A stretch of DNA of 64,000 bases from Enterococcus sp. BWR-S5 (lineage in GTDB: Bacteria > Bacillota > Bacilli > Lactobacillales > Enterococcaceae): positions 1-64,000 of the forward strand of contig NZ_JADOEQ010000002.1 in NCBI RefSeq assembly GCF_016745255.1, given 5' to 3'. The notes below the pieces were generated by a model, which saw only the letters and a program-made list of their open reading frames with translations, had not been told where the DNA came from and did not search any database. Positions 17,921 through 28,643 of this stretch are shown here, in pieces. The position numbers and the translations under genes are program-made. The number at the start of each line of letters is the position of its first letter. The stretch's first letter is position 1.

Positions 17921-17935
17921 GACCGACCGTCGGTC
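17921..17935. promoter_or_regulatory. TetR operator copy at its own promoter
   Basis: A second exact copy of GACCGACCGTCGGTC, 13 bp downstream of the -10 of the TetR promoter, covering the early transcribed region. Confidence 0.88.
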
Positions 17936-17948
17936 TTATTATGTCTTT

Positions 17949-17977
17949 ATAATATACTCCTTCTATATTTTTGTCAA
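17949..17977 (-). promoter_or_regulatory. Promoter of the TetR gene
   Basis: On the minus strand, consensus -35 TTGACA (17972-17977), a 17-bp spacer and -10 TATTAT (17949-17954). Confidence 0.82.
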
Positions 17978-18037
17978 CATCTTTTTTGAACTTTTTTATT
18001 TTTCTACTCTCTATATGATTTCATGACCTAAAAACAA

Positions 18038-18210
18038 GAGTCTGGGACAAAAATAGTTTCCCAGACTCTTAGTGTATCCATATCCGAATAAACGGTGGGA
18101 CAGAAGCAACTTCTTCGACAATAAGCCGAAATTTAGCAAAAATTTGTAATACAATTTTCGTAAATTCCGTCTTATTGCTTGAAGCTAACCGCTTCTGTTC
18201 CAACCTCTTT
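18038..18210. repeat. Dispersed inverted-repeat element, copy 1
   Basis: The core at 18080-18210 is almost identical to 41707-41838. The core folds on itself: the GGTGGGACAGAAGC side pairs with the GCTTCTGTTCCAACC side, and CAATAAG..CGAAATTTA pairs with TAAATTC.GTCTTATTG, around an AAAAATTTGT loop. At the left end is a separate hairpin GAGTCTGGGA/TCCCAGACTC (18038-18068). Read on the minus strand the hairpin is followed by a short T-rich tract, so the element also terminates the licT transcript. No coding capacity. Confidence 0.88.
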
Positions 18211-18211
18211 A

Positions 18212-19051
18212 CTATGTCGAGTGCTTCATTAAGCGATTGATATGGACACCTAGATAAACGATTTCTTCATCAGGAATGGTTGCATGATATACCTTTTCGA
18301 TATATTCCTTAACCTTTGTCGCAGTTTCCATTGCTGATGGATACAATGTCCACATTTGTCGATACAGCTCTCCCTCTGTATCTTCAAGCAGTCCATCAGA
18401 ATAATATCTTTCAACAAAGAAACGGACATGGGTGATAAATCGAGTGTAGTGAATCGAATTCGTATCGATTTCCTTTTGAATCGAATAGCGAACCATGTTG
18501 ACGATTCCACCAATCATCTTCGCATATTTAAAGCCATTGCCATTTTCTGTATCCTCTGATTGTGCATTAATTAGATGGAAAGCAATATTACTCGCTTCTT
18601 CCTTCGGTAATTCAATCGCATATTTCTCATTAAGCAGCTCTAATGCTCGCTGTCCTACTTGAAACTCCTGCGGATAGTAGCTTTTGATTTCCCAATATAA
18701 GCGGTTGGCTACTGTCAGACCTTGCTGTGCGCGTTCCACTGCAAAATGTAAATGATCTGTCAAGGTAAGATAGAGGTTGCTGTTGAGCTTCTTCCCCAAC
18801 TGAGCTTCCGCTTCTGTAATGATGTCTCTGGTGACTTCAAAAAATTCAAAAGGAATCTCTCCCACCAGTTCAACAATTTGAACTGATTTCTGTTCCTCAA
18901 CTTCAAGAAAAATCTTATCTACCTGCTCATCCGGAATCTGGTCACCGATTTTTTTACCAAATCCGATGCCCTTCCCCAAAGCAATCATTTCTTTGCCATT
19001 ATTTTCAACAAGAACAACACTGGAGTTCAAAACCTTTTTTATTGAAATCAC
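18212..19051 (-). CDS. licT: BglG/LicT-family transcriptional antiterminator
   Basis: A 279-residue RNA-binding antiterminator. Residues 1-55 form the co-antiterminator (CAT) domain (IKKVLNSSVVLV, then GKGIGFGKKIGD), which binds a RAT hairpin in mRNA. Two PTS regulation domains follow, with the expected His residues (LTDHLHFAVER and AFHLINAQ in PRD1; HVRFFVER and YLGVHINRL in PRD2). PRD phosphorylation by EIIB inactivates it, and HPr phosphorylation activates it. Its target is visible in this window: a RAT sequence overlapping a terminator stem at 22545-22641, in the leader of the same operon. It is the third gene of the operon, after the PTS permease and a GH1 enzyme. Confidence 0.93.
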   Translation of the reverse strand: MISIKKVLNSSVVLVENNGKEMIALGKGIGFGKKIGDQIPDEQVDKIFLEVEEQKSVQIVELVGEIPFEFFEVTRDIITEAEAQLGKKLNSNLYLTLTDHLHFAVERAQQGLTVANRLYWEIKSYYPQEFQVGQRALELLNEKYAIELPKEEASNIAFHLINAQSEDTENGNGFKYAKMIGGIVNMVRYSIQKEIDTNSIHYTRFITHVRFFVERYYSDGLLEDTEGELYRQMWTLYPSAMETATKVKEYIEKVYHATIPDEEIVYLGVHINRLMKHST

Positions 19052-19072
19052 CTGTCATCCTCCCCTTACCTT

Positions 19073-22482
<3,410 letters not shown>

Positions 22483-22544
22483 TTTATTATCCTCTTTTCC
22501 TTATCGATTTCACTTGTATTCTCTCGGCCGAAAAAAATACAAAA

Positions 22545-22620
22545 AGACAGGACTTAAATAAATCGACATTCCATATCTACACAAATAAGATATAGAATAA
22601 CAACTTATTTAGGTCCTGCC
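22545..22620 (-). terminator. Leader terminator of the bgl operon
   Basis: A large stem in the mRNA leader. On the minus strand GCAGGACCTAAATAA pairs with TTATTTAAGTCCTGTC and is followed by TTTTTGTATTTTTTT. Its ascending arm overlaps the 3' end of the RAT sequence, so LicT binding to the RAT prevents the terminator forming. Confidence 0.85.
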
Positions 22621-22641
22621 TGCACTACCAGTCACATGCCT
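22610..22641 (-). promoter_or_regulatory. Ribonucleic antiterminator (RAT) for LicT
   Basis: On the minus strand the leader reads GGCATGTGACTGGTA directly followed by GTGCAGGCAGGACCTAA. It agrees closely with the LicT/BglG RAT consensus (GGATTGTTACTG..., GCAGGCAAAACC). It precedes and overlaps the terminator stem. Confidence 0.88.
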
Positions 22642-22655
22642 GTCTATTTGAGTGT

Positions 22656-22684
22656 ATTCTATCACAGAAAAATGAAACCGTAAA
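22656..22684 (-). promoter_or_regulatory. Promoter of the bgl operon
   Basis: On the minus strand, -35 TTTACG (22679-22684), a 17-bp spacer and -10 TAGAAT (22656-22661), just upstream of the RAT. The -35 lies in TGTTTACGGTTTCA, a poor match (about three mismatches) to a CcpA cre site. Confidence 0.65.
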
Positions 22685-22846
22685 CATAAAAATAAAATTT
22701 TCTCAAAATTCTATCAAAACTAACAAGATAAACAGTGTGACAATCCCCTATGATTCACCTTACAAAGCTGTTAGTCTCAGCTCAGACCAAAGATGGATTT
22801 CATCTTAACAGTTTCATTGTATGATTACTTCGAAAGGATGATTGCT

Positions 22847-23212
22847 ATGAAAAAAACATTAACTGGTTTAGGAATTTTTGCTGTTATCTCAGGTATCTTA
22901 ATCTTTGGAATTAATTTTGCTATGAACAAATATATGGAAGAAAATTACGGTGGCCCCAGCTATTACACGAAAATAGATAATGATCCTGTTGCCAGCGGTA
23001 TTGCTGACGGCACACAATTCTATGAGTACGATCAAGTTTCCTATGATGAAAAGGGCGTTGAAAAGACAGTCCACTTAAAAGAATACCGCCAAAAGCCTTT
23101 AAGAAAATCCGCCTATCTAAAAATGGTCGTTAACGATGAAAAGGGCGTCACCTCGTGGGAAGAAGTGAATGAAAAGGATTTGCCAAATGCTGTAAAAGAA
23201 AAATTAGCCTAG
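22847..23212 (+). CDS. YxeA-family (DUF1093) small secreted protein
   Basis: A 121-residue protein with an N-terminal hydrophobic segment (residues 5-24), then a small domain with YYTKIDNDP, YEYDQVSYDEKG and LRKSAYLKMVVNDEKGVTSWEEV. This is the pattern of the YxeA/DUF1093 family of small secreted or membrane-anchored Gram-positive proteins with an OB-like fold and no known role. The start is ATG 22847 with AAAGGA. Upstream in-frame starts lack a ribosome site. A 40-codon hydrophobic gene with a strong ribosome site follows 13 nt later. Confidence 0.78.
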   Translation: MKKTLTGLGIFAVISGILIFGINFAMNKYMEENYGGPSYYTKIDNDPVASGIADGTQFYEYDQVSYDEKGVEKTVHLKEYRQKPLRKSAYLKMVVNDEKGVTSWEEVNEKDLPNAVKEKLA

Positions 23213-23225
23213 AGGAGGAAAGTAC

Positions 23226-23348
23226 ATGCTGACTATGATAATGGATATACTGACAAGCTTTATCGAATCAATGGTTCATCTTTTTATGAGCTTTTTGATT
23301 ATTCCTTTTGAGGTATTTAGCGATATGTTGAATACATTATTCAGTTAA
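23226..23348 (+). CDS. 40-residue hydrophobic peptide
   Basis: A short open frame, MLTMIMDILTSFIESMVHLF continuing to MLNTLFS, preceded by an excellent AGAGGAGGAAAG ribosome site 13 nt after the YxeA-like gene and followed directly by a strong terminator. It has Met, Phe, Leu and Ile throughout with only a few acidic residues and no Lys or Arg, so it is probably a membrane peptide. Its placement as the last cistron of a two-gene transcript argues it is translated. I do not recognise a family; a small toxin-like or membrane-stress peptide is possible but unproven. Confidence 0.6.
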   Translation: MLTMIMDILTSFIESMVHLFMSFLIIPFEVFSDMLNTLFS

Positions 23349-23355
23349 ATGGAGC

Positions 23356-23412
23356 AAGCTCAGTTGCAACTATTGGAAAGATGTCAATAGTCGCAATTGA
23401 GCTTTTTCTTTT
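23356..23412 (+). terminator. Strong intrinsic terminator
   Basis: A stem of about 19 bp (AGCTCAGTTGCAACTATTG pairing with CAATAGTCGCAATTGAGCT) followed by TTTTTCTTTT. Confidence 0.93.
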
Positions 23413-23547
23413 ATTTTCTAACTCTTTATATAAGTAACCTCGTTCAATGGATAAAAAAATCTTTTTTTGTAACTTTTCTGCAGAAATAAAAAAAACAAAT
23501 GTCATTGAATCTATTATATAATTATATCCAACAAAAGGAGGAAAAAA

Positions 23548-26500
23548 ATGAAAAAGAAATTGTTTTTTGGGGTTTTATTGAGTAGCTTATTTACAAGTTT
23601 AGCTTTTGGGAACAGCGTGCAGGTTCATGCTACGTTTCCGAATGACACAGAGAAAGGCTTAATCTCCGTACAAGAACACGATGCAATCAAAGCATTTTCA
23701 CCAGTCGAAACACAGGCAGTTTCCAAGTGGGACCCTCAGCAAAATCTTCTAGTTGTGTTAGTAGAATTTGAAGATGTCGCACTTTCTTCTGATGAAGAAG
23801 ACTGGTATAACAAATTTTTTGGTGATGAAAAATCCTTAAAAGCCTATTATCAAGAACAAACTGGAGGTTTCATTAACATTACCCCTGCCAATGAAACCTA
23901 TGGAAAAAATAACGGAATTGTAAAGGTAAAAGTCAATCAGAAACACCCAAATGCTGGGCAAAGTGTGAGCGTCTGGCCAACAATGGAAAATGTGCTGAAT
24001 CAGGCAGATTCATATATTAACTTCGCTGAGTATGATACCAAGCCTGGGATTACTAATGCTGTCACACAAGATGAATTACACGTTATGGCGATTTTTGCGG
24101 GTAAAGAACTAAGCCGGAAAAACGATAGTGTGAACATTCCCGCCGTTTGGGGACACAAAGGAGATTTTGGACAATGGACTCTCACTGAAGATGGAAAATA
24201 CATTCTTGACTATACCGTATTTGGTGAAAAGATGTTTTTCGACAATCAAGGGACTCTATCAACTTTAGGCGTGATTGCTCATGAGTTTGGGCACGACTTA
24301 AAACTTCCTGATTTGTATAATACAACTTACAATGGCTTAGGATTAGGCTATGGGAGCCTTATGGCTTGGGGTGGTAACAATAATCTTCCAGGAGAATATA
24401 ATGGTGAGACACCTACAGGCTTCTCTGCTTATTCGAAACAGTTATTGGGACTTCCTGTAGAAACCGTTGATATTAGTAAAGAAGATCAGATTTATACTGT
24501 CAAAACCATCACAAACGATAGCGATAACCCGACTGTTTTAAGAATCAATACTGACAATCCTAAAGAATACTTTTTAATTGAGAATCGGCAATTTGAAGGA
24601 TTCGATAAAGGAATGTACCGACCTCAAATTTATTCAGGCGGTATCGCTATTTATAAAGTCAATACAGCTTTTAGCGGAAACCACAGTGTTGGCAAACAGA
24701 TGGTTACACTTCTGGAAGCAGAACAAAATATCGTCGGCTATTCAAAAATGGATGCCTATGAGCCTTGGTTTGGCGATCCATTTTATTATGTAGGGACCGG
24801 TCGAAACAAACAACCGCAGGCTACAATGGTCAATGGTTCAACCAATCCATCGACTAAGCTGGTGGACGGCAGTATTCCAGATTTTTCTATTGAGGTACTC
24901 GACGCCCCCGCTTCAACCATGCGCGTGAAGATTAGTAAAAACCGATCAGTTGAATCCATCGCGTTTGATTATGAGTCAAAGGAATTGGAAGTGGGTCAGA
25001 CATTTGATGCAATTCCGACTTTTACTCCAAAAAATGCCACAAATCAGGCAGTTAGTTGGAAAACTTCGGATAAGTCATTGGCTTCGGTTGACGCGAATGG
25101 AACGATTACTGCTTTAAAAGAAGGCAAAGTGACCATCACTGCGACCACTCAGGATGGACAAAAAACAGCAGACTTCCAACTGACAGTGGTAAGAGCAAAA
25201 ATTACGATTGAAGATATTATCGTCGAGCAGCAAATCCATGTTCCGCTAAATGAAGAAGTTGTCATCCCTGTCACATTAGTACCTGGAAATGCCTATAAAG
25301 AAGATTTGATATGGACAGTTAGTGATTCAAGCATAGCTGTTGTAGATGCAAATGGTACTTTATCTGGAAAAAAATATGGTCAAACGAAGCTAACTATCTC
25401 AACAACTGATGGAAAAATAGCAAAAGAAGTCATTATTCTTGTTGGAGATGACCATGGAAATTCAGGTATAGCACCTACACTACTTGAAGTTGGACAGAAA
25501 ACTCATTTCCGAACAGATTACTTAAATGACTACGACTGCTTCTCGTTTACAGCACCAGAAGAAGGCTATTACGCTATCAAAGTTACAACAACAAACAAAG
25601 TTAATGATCAAGTGGCCGGTCTATGGATGAATGGTGCTACTTGGACAAATGATGAACAAACAGAGTTTTGGAGCGTTGGTAAATACAAAGCCGGAGAAAC
25701 AAACCGGAAGAATATCGCAACATCAGCCAGCCATACACAATGTCCGCCTATAGGAACGGAAGGAGATATTGAGGTAGTGAAGCTGCCGGGAAACGTTGAA
25801 ATCACTGCAACGGCGACCGAGCTGCGATTGAATGAAGGAGAAAGCAAACCGTCTCCTATCTCTGTTGAGGTTCCAAAAGAATTGCCGGGTGCCTATCTGA
25901 CATTCACTTCAAGAAATCCAGAAGTTGCCACTGTCGACAGTCAAGGAAATGTGACTGCAAAGGCGAAAGGACAAACATGGATTGACGTCGCATCCAAGTT
26001 CCATCCATATAATCGGACAACTATCACTATCACCGTGGGAGACGATCATGGAAATTCAGGTACGGCAGCGACACTACTAAACGTAGGGCAAAAAACTCAT
26101 TTCCGAACAGATTACTTGAATGACTACGATTGCTTCTCATTTACAGCACCCGAAGAAGGCTACTATGCTATCAAAGTTACAACAACGAACAAAGTTAATA
26201 ATCAAGTAGCCGGTCTATGGATGAATGGTGCCACTTGGACAAATGATGAACAAACAGAATTTTGGAGTGTTGGTAAATACGCAGCTGGGGAAACGAATCG
26301 AAAGAATATTGCTACATTAGCCAGCCATACACAATGTCCACCTATAGGGACAGAAGGGGATATCGAGGTAGTGAAGCTGCCGGGAACTGTTGAAATCACT
26401 GCAACAGCAAAAGAGCTTCGGCTAAATGAAGGCGAAAGCCAGGCAGCTCCTATATCCGTTGAAGTTCCAAAAGAATTACCAGAGGCCTATCTAACATTTA

Positions 26501-27231
26501 CTTCAAGAAATCCAGAGGTTGCCACTGTCGACAGTCAAGGAAATGTGACCGCAAAGGCGAAAGGACAAACATGGATTGACATCGTATCCAAATTTAATCC
26601 AGCTAATCGCATAATTATCACTATCACTGTGGGAGACGATCATGGAAATTCAGGTACAGCAGCTACACTACTTGAAATCGGGCAAAAAATACCGTTTCGA
26701 ACAGATTACTTGAATGACTACGACTGCTTCTCGTTTACAGCTCCGGAAGAAGGTTACTACGCTGTCAAAGTTACAACAACGAACAAAGTTAATAATCAAG
26801 TAGCAGGCTTATGGATGAATGGTGCTACCTGGACAAATGATGCAAAAACAGAGTTTTGGAGCATCGGTAAATACGCCGCCGGGGAGACGAATCGAAAGAA
26901 TATTGCTACATCAGCCAGCCATACACAATGTCCGCCTATAGGGACGGAAGGGGACATTGAGGTAGTGAAGCTGCCCGGAACTGTTGAAATCACAGCGACT
27001 GCAAAAGAATTGCGACTAACAGAAGGCGAAAGCCAACCATTTCCAATGACTGTAGACATTCCGGAGGAACTGCCAACCGCGGGACTAATATTTACCTCAA
27101 GTAATCCAGAGATTGCTAGTGTAGACAGCCAAGGAAATGTATTCGCTCAGTCAACTGGGCAAACATATATCGATGTCATATCCAAGTTTAATCCAACAAA
27201 AAGATTTATTATTACCGTCACAATCGCTTAG
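23548..27231 (+). CDS. Secreted M6-family metalloprotease with Big2 and repeated C-terminal modules
   Basis: A 1227-residue secreted protease. Residues 1-28 form a signal peptide (cleavage near VHA). The M6/immune-inhibitor-A-like catalytic domain spans about 50-460 with the zinc motif HEFGH (His245, Glu246, His249) in VIAHEFGHDLKLPDLY. Two Big2-type immunoglobulin-like domains follow (about 470-548 and 550-632). Three tandem 198-residue units start at 632, 830 and 1028. Each unit has a DDHGNSG-to-KLPG module, which looks like a pre-peptidase C-terminal (PPC) type beta-sandwich, plus one more Big2 domain. There is no LPXTG anchor, so the enzyme is released or binds the wall non-covalently. 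The ATG follows AAAGGAGG. M6 enzymes degrade host or competitor proteins; the substrate here is unknown. Confidence 0.88.
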   Translation: MKKKLFFGVLLSSLFTSLAFGNSVQVHATFPNDTEKGLISVQEHDAIKAFSPVETQAVSKWDPQQNLLVVLVEFEDVALSSDEEDWYNKFFGDEKSLKAYYQEQTGGFINITPANETYGKNNGIVKVKVNQKHPNAGQSVSVWPTMENVLNQADSYINFAEYDTKPGITNAVTQDELHVMAIFAGKELSRKNDSVNIPAVWGHKGDFGQWTLTEDGKYILDYTVFGEKMFFDNQGTLSTLGVIAHEFGHDLKLPDLYNTTYNGLGLGYGSLMAWGGNNNLPGEYNGETPTGFSAYSKQLLGLPVETVDISKEDQIYTVKTITNDSDNPTVLRINTDNPKEYFLIENRQFEGFDKGMYRPQIYSGGIAIYKVNTAFSGNHSVGKQMVTLLEAEQNIVGYSKMDAYEPWFGDPFYYVGTGRNKQPQATMVNGSTNPSTKLVDGSIPDFSIEVLDAPASTMRVKISKNRSVESIAFDYESKELEVGQTFDAIPTFTPKNATNQAVSWKTSDKSLASVDANGTITALKEGKVTITATTQDGQKTADFQLTVVRAKITIEDIIVEQQIHVPLNEEVVIPVTLVPGNAYKEDLIWTVSDSSIAVVDANGTLSGKKYGQTKLTISTTDGKIAKEVIILVGDDHGNSGIAPTLLEVGQKTHFRTDYLNDYDCFSFTAPEEGYYAIKVTTTNKVNDQVAGLWMNGATWTNDEQTEFWSVGKYKAGETNRKNIATSASHTQCPPIGTEGDIEVVKLPGNVEITATATELRLNEGESKPSPISVEVPKELPGAYLTFTSRNPEVATVDSQGNVTAKAKGQTWIDVASKFHPYNRTTITITVGDDHGNSGTAATLLNVGQKTHFRTDYLNDYDCFSFTAPEEGYYAIKVTTTNKVNNQVAGLWMNGATWTNDEQTEFWSVGKYAAGETNRKNIATLASHTQCPPIGTEGDIEVVKLPGTVEITATAKELRLNEGESQAAPISVEVPKELPEAYLTFTSRNPEVATVDSQGNVTAKAKGQTWIDIVSKFNPANRIIITITVGDDHGNSGTAATLLEIGQKIPFRTDYLNDYDCFSFTAPEEGYYAVKVTTTNKVNNQVAGLWMNGATWTNDAKTEFWSIGKYAAGETNRKNIATSASHTQCPPIGTEGDIEVVKLPGTVEITATAKELRLTEGESQPFPMTVDIPEELPTAGLIFTSSNPEIASVDSQGNVFAQSTGQTYIDVISKFNPTKRFIITVTIA
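25441..27231 (+). repeat. Three 594-bp tandem repeats inside the M6 protease gene
   Basis: Units begin at 25441, 26035 and 26629, all in frame, each encoding a VGDDHGNSG start. Units 1 and 2 are nearly identical; unit 3 diverges in its last 60 residues. Nearly identical in-frame units allow copy-number change by recombination. Confidence 0.93.
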
Positions 27232-27262
27232 TATGTTCTATGCACTAACACTCCTAATGAAA

Positions 27263-27400
27263 ATGAACTGCTTTATTACGCATGAAGCTGGTAACTATGA
27301 TTATGTAGATTAATCAGGTAGCAATAAAAATAATGCGTATGACTACCGCTTCACTGATATAAAAGATGTCTTGAGTGAAGAAAAAATACTTTTAGTCTGA
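27263..27400 (+). pseudogene. Possible gene remnant after the protease gene
   Basis: A frame that reads MNCFITHEAGNYDYVD, a TAA at 27311-27313, then SGSNKNNAYDYRFTDIKDVL and a few more codons to a TGA at 27398. The composition after the stop is protein-like, but there is no ribosome site, and I do not recognise the family. It could be a decayed piece of an excised or older gene, or chance. Nothing else is seen between 27232 and 27472. Confidence 0.25.
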
Positions 27401-27472
27401 GCTCCTTTCTTTTTAAAACAGAATAAATAATTAAAACAGATTAGTTCATTTTTTTTGATAGGTTATTAGGAA

Positions 27473-27517
27473 AGAAGACAGGACAACGATTGAAAAAATA
27501 ATCGTTGTCCTGTCTTC
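27473..27517. terminator. Bidirectional hairpin between convergent genes
   Basis: A perfect stem of about 18 bp: GAAGACAGGACAACGATT pairs with AATCGTTGTCCTGTCTTC, with an A-rich loop. It sits between the plus-strand protease and the minus-strand phosphatase operon. The T tracts after it are short. Confidence 0.75.
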
Positions 27518-27588
27518 AGTTATTGACCTAGCGAATTGCATCATGGATTACCAGCACTTGCTTAAAACCGAATAAGTAACAGTTCAAT

Positions 27589-28641
27589 CTAATACAAATA
27601 TAACCCCTGTAATTTCTCAATCCCTGCTTCCGTCATCTCTAATGCTTGAATAGCGTAGTTTTCCATCGTACCATAGGTCTCCTCCATTGCTTGAAAGGCA
27701 CTATCAAGGTACTCTGCTTTTGTGTGCTGTAACGAAGCCAGATAGTCCAAAACAAAAGAATCATCTGTATATTGTTTGTATATCGCCATCCGTTTTTCAT
27801 TTCTTGGATGATTATATTGCTCAGTCAAAAAGTAATCGGCATAGATGGTTGCCTTATCAACACCCAGCAATCCTAGAATGATGGCGGCAGCCCAGCCAGT
27901 GCGGTCTTTTCCTCCCTGACAATGAAACAAATCAGGAACTTCCCCTCTTAGCAAAACCTGTAAGAAATCGATATAGGCTTTCTGCGCTTTTTCAGAAAGA
28001 ACCAGCTCCCGCATTTGACCGACCATCTGCTGCTGCATCTGAATCAGCTTCTCTTGTCCTTCTTTTGTTTTCGACAGCTCAACCAGCTTTTCAACCTTCT
28101 GCTTATCCTTATTTGATGTATTGGAAGGCGTCTCACTTGCCTTCCGAGCTACTAACGCATGCGGATCAAAATTGTAGTGATACTTCTCACCCACAGTGAT
28201 ATCTGGATTTAATTCGATTTCCGCTGGAGAACGCAGGTCGATGACCGACGAAATCTTCATGTTCTTGAGGTATGTCCAGTCAGCACTAGCTAAGTGATCC
28301 GGCGCATCTGAACGATAAATTAAGCCCCATTTTGTCATTCGTCCATCAACTGTCAGGTATCCCCCAAGATCCCGACAGTTGTATAGCCCTGTAATTGGAA
28401 GCCGACGCTCAGCCCCCAGGTAGATCACCTCGTCTATTACTGTTTTATAAAATATCCTTTTCATTTTCTGTTCAGGTACAGGACCTGATACACCCTTTTT
28501 GAATGGATAAAGCTTCTCCCTTATTTCATGCTCCTCATCAGGCTCACTAGTGATATATACAGGCAGCTCACCTGTAAAATCTGTCTTCAAATCTAAAAAT
28601 AATTCATCATTTTCTCTATATACTTCAATTGGTTTCATCAT
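27589..28641 (-). CDS. Tyrosine/dual-specificity phosphatase (Y_phosphatase3 family)
   Basis: A 350-residue cytoplasmic phosphatase. The catalytic loop HCQGGKDRTG (Cys241, Arg247) is the CX5R motif of protein tyrosine phosphatases. The NCRDLGGY and GLIYRSDAPDHL segments upstream are typical of the Y_phosphatase3 group. Members (for example Listeria LipA) act on phosphotyrosine and on phosphoinositides. It is the last gene of a sigma-54-controlled PTS operon, 2 nt after the EIIC gene. I infer that it may dephosphorylate the imported sugar phosphate or an inositol-like phosphate, or a phosphoprotein of the uptake system. Met1 or Met2 may be the start. No signal peptide. Confidence 0.85.
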   Translation of the reverse strand: MMKPIEVYRENDELFLDLKTDFTGELPVYITSEPDEEHEIREKLYPFKKGVSGPVPEQKMKRIFYKTVIDEVIYLGAERRLPITGLYNCRDLGGYLTVDGRMTKWGLIYRSDAPDHLASADWTYLKNMKISSVIDLRSPAEIELNPDITVGEKYHYNFDPHALVARKASETPSNTSNKDKQKVEKLVELSKTKEGQEKLIQMQQQMVGQMRELVLSEKAQKAYIDFLQVLLRGEVPDLFHCQGGKDRTGWAAAIILGLLGVDKATIYADYFLTEQYNHPRNEKRMAIYKQYTDDSFVLDYLASLQHTKAEYLDSAFQAMEETYGTMENYAIQALEMTEAGIEKLQGLYLY

Positions 28642-28643
28642 AA

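Noticed and set aside
22670-22690. Possible CcpA cre site overlapping the bgl -35
   Set aside because: About three mismatches to the consensus; mentioned only as a note on the promoter.
25608-27059. Three repeated minus-strand frames of 65-87 codons in the protease gene
   Set aside because: They are antisense shadows of the 594-bp coding repeats.
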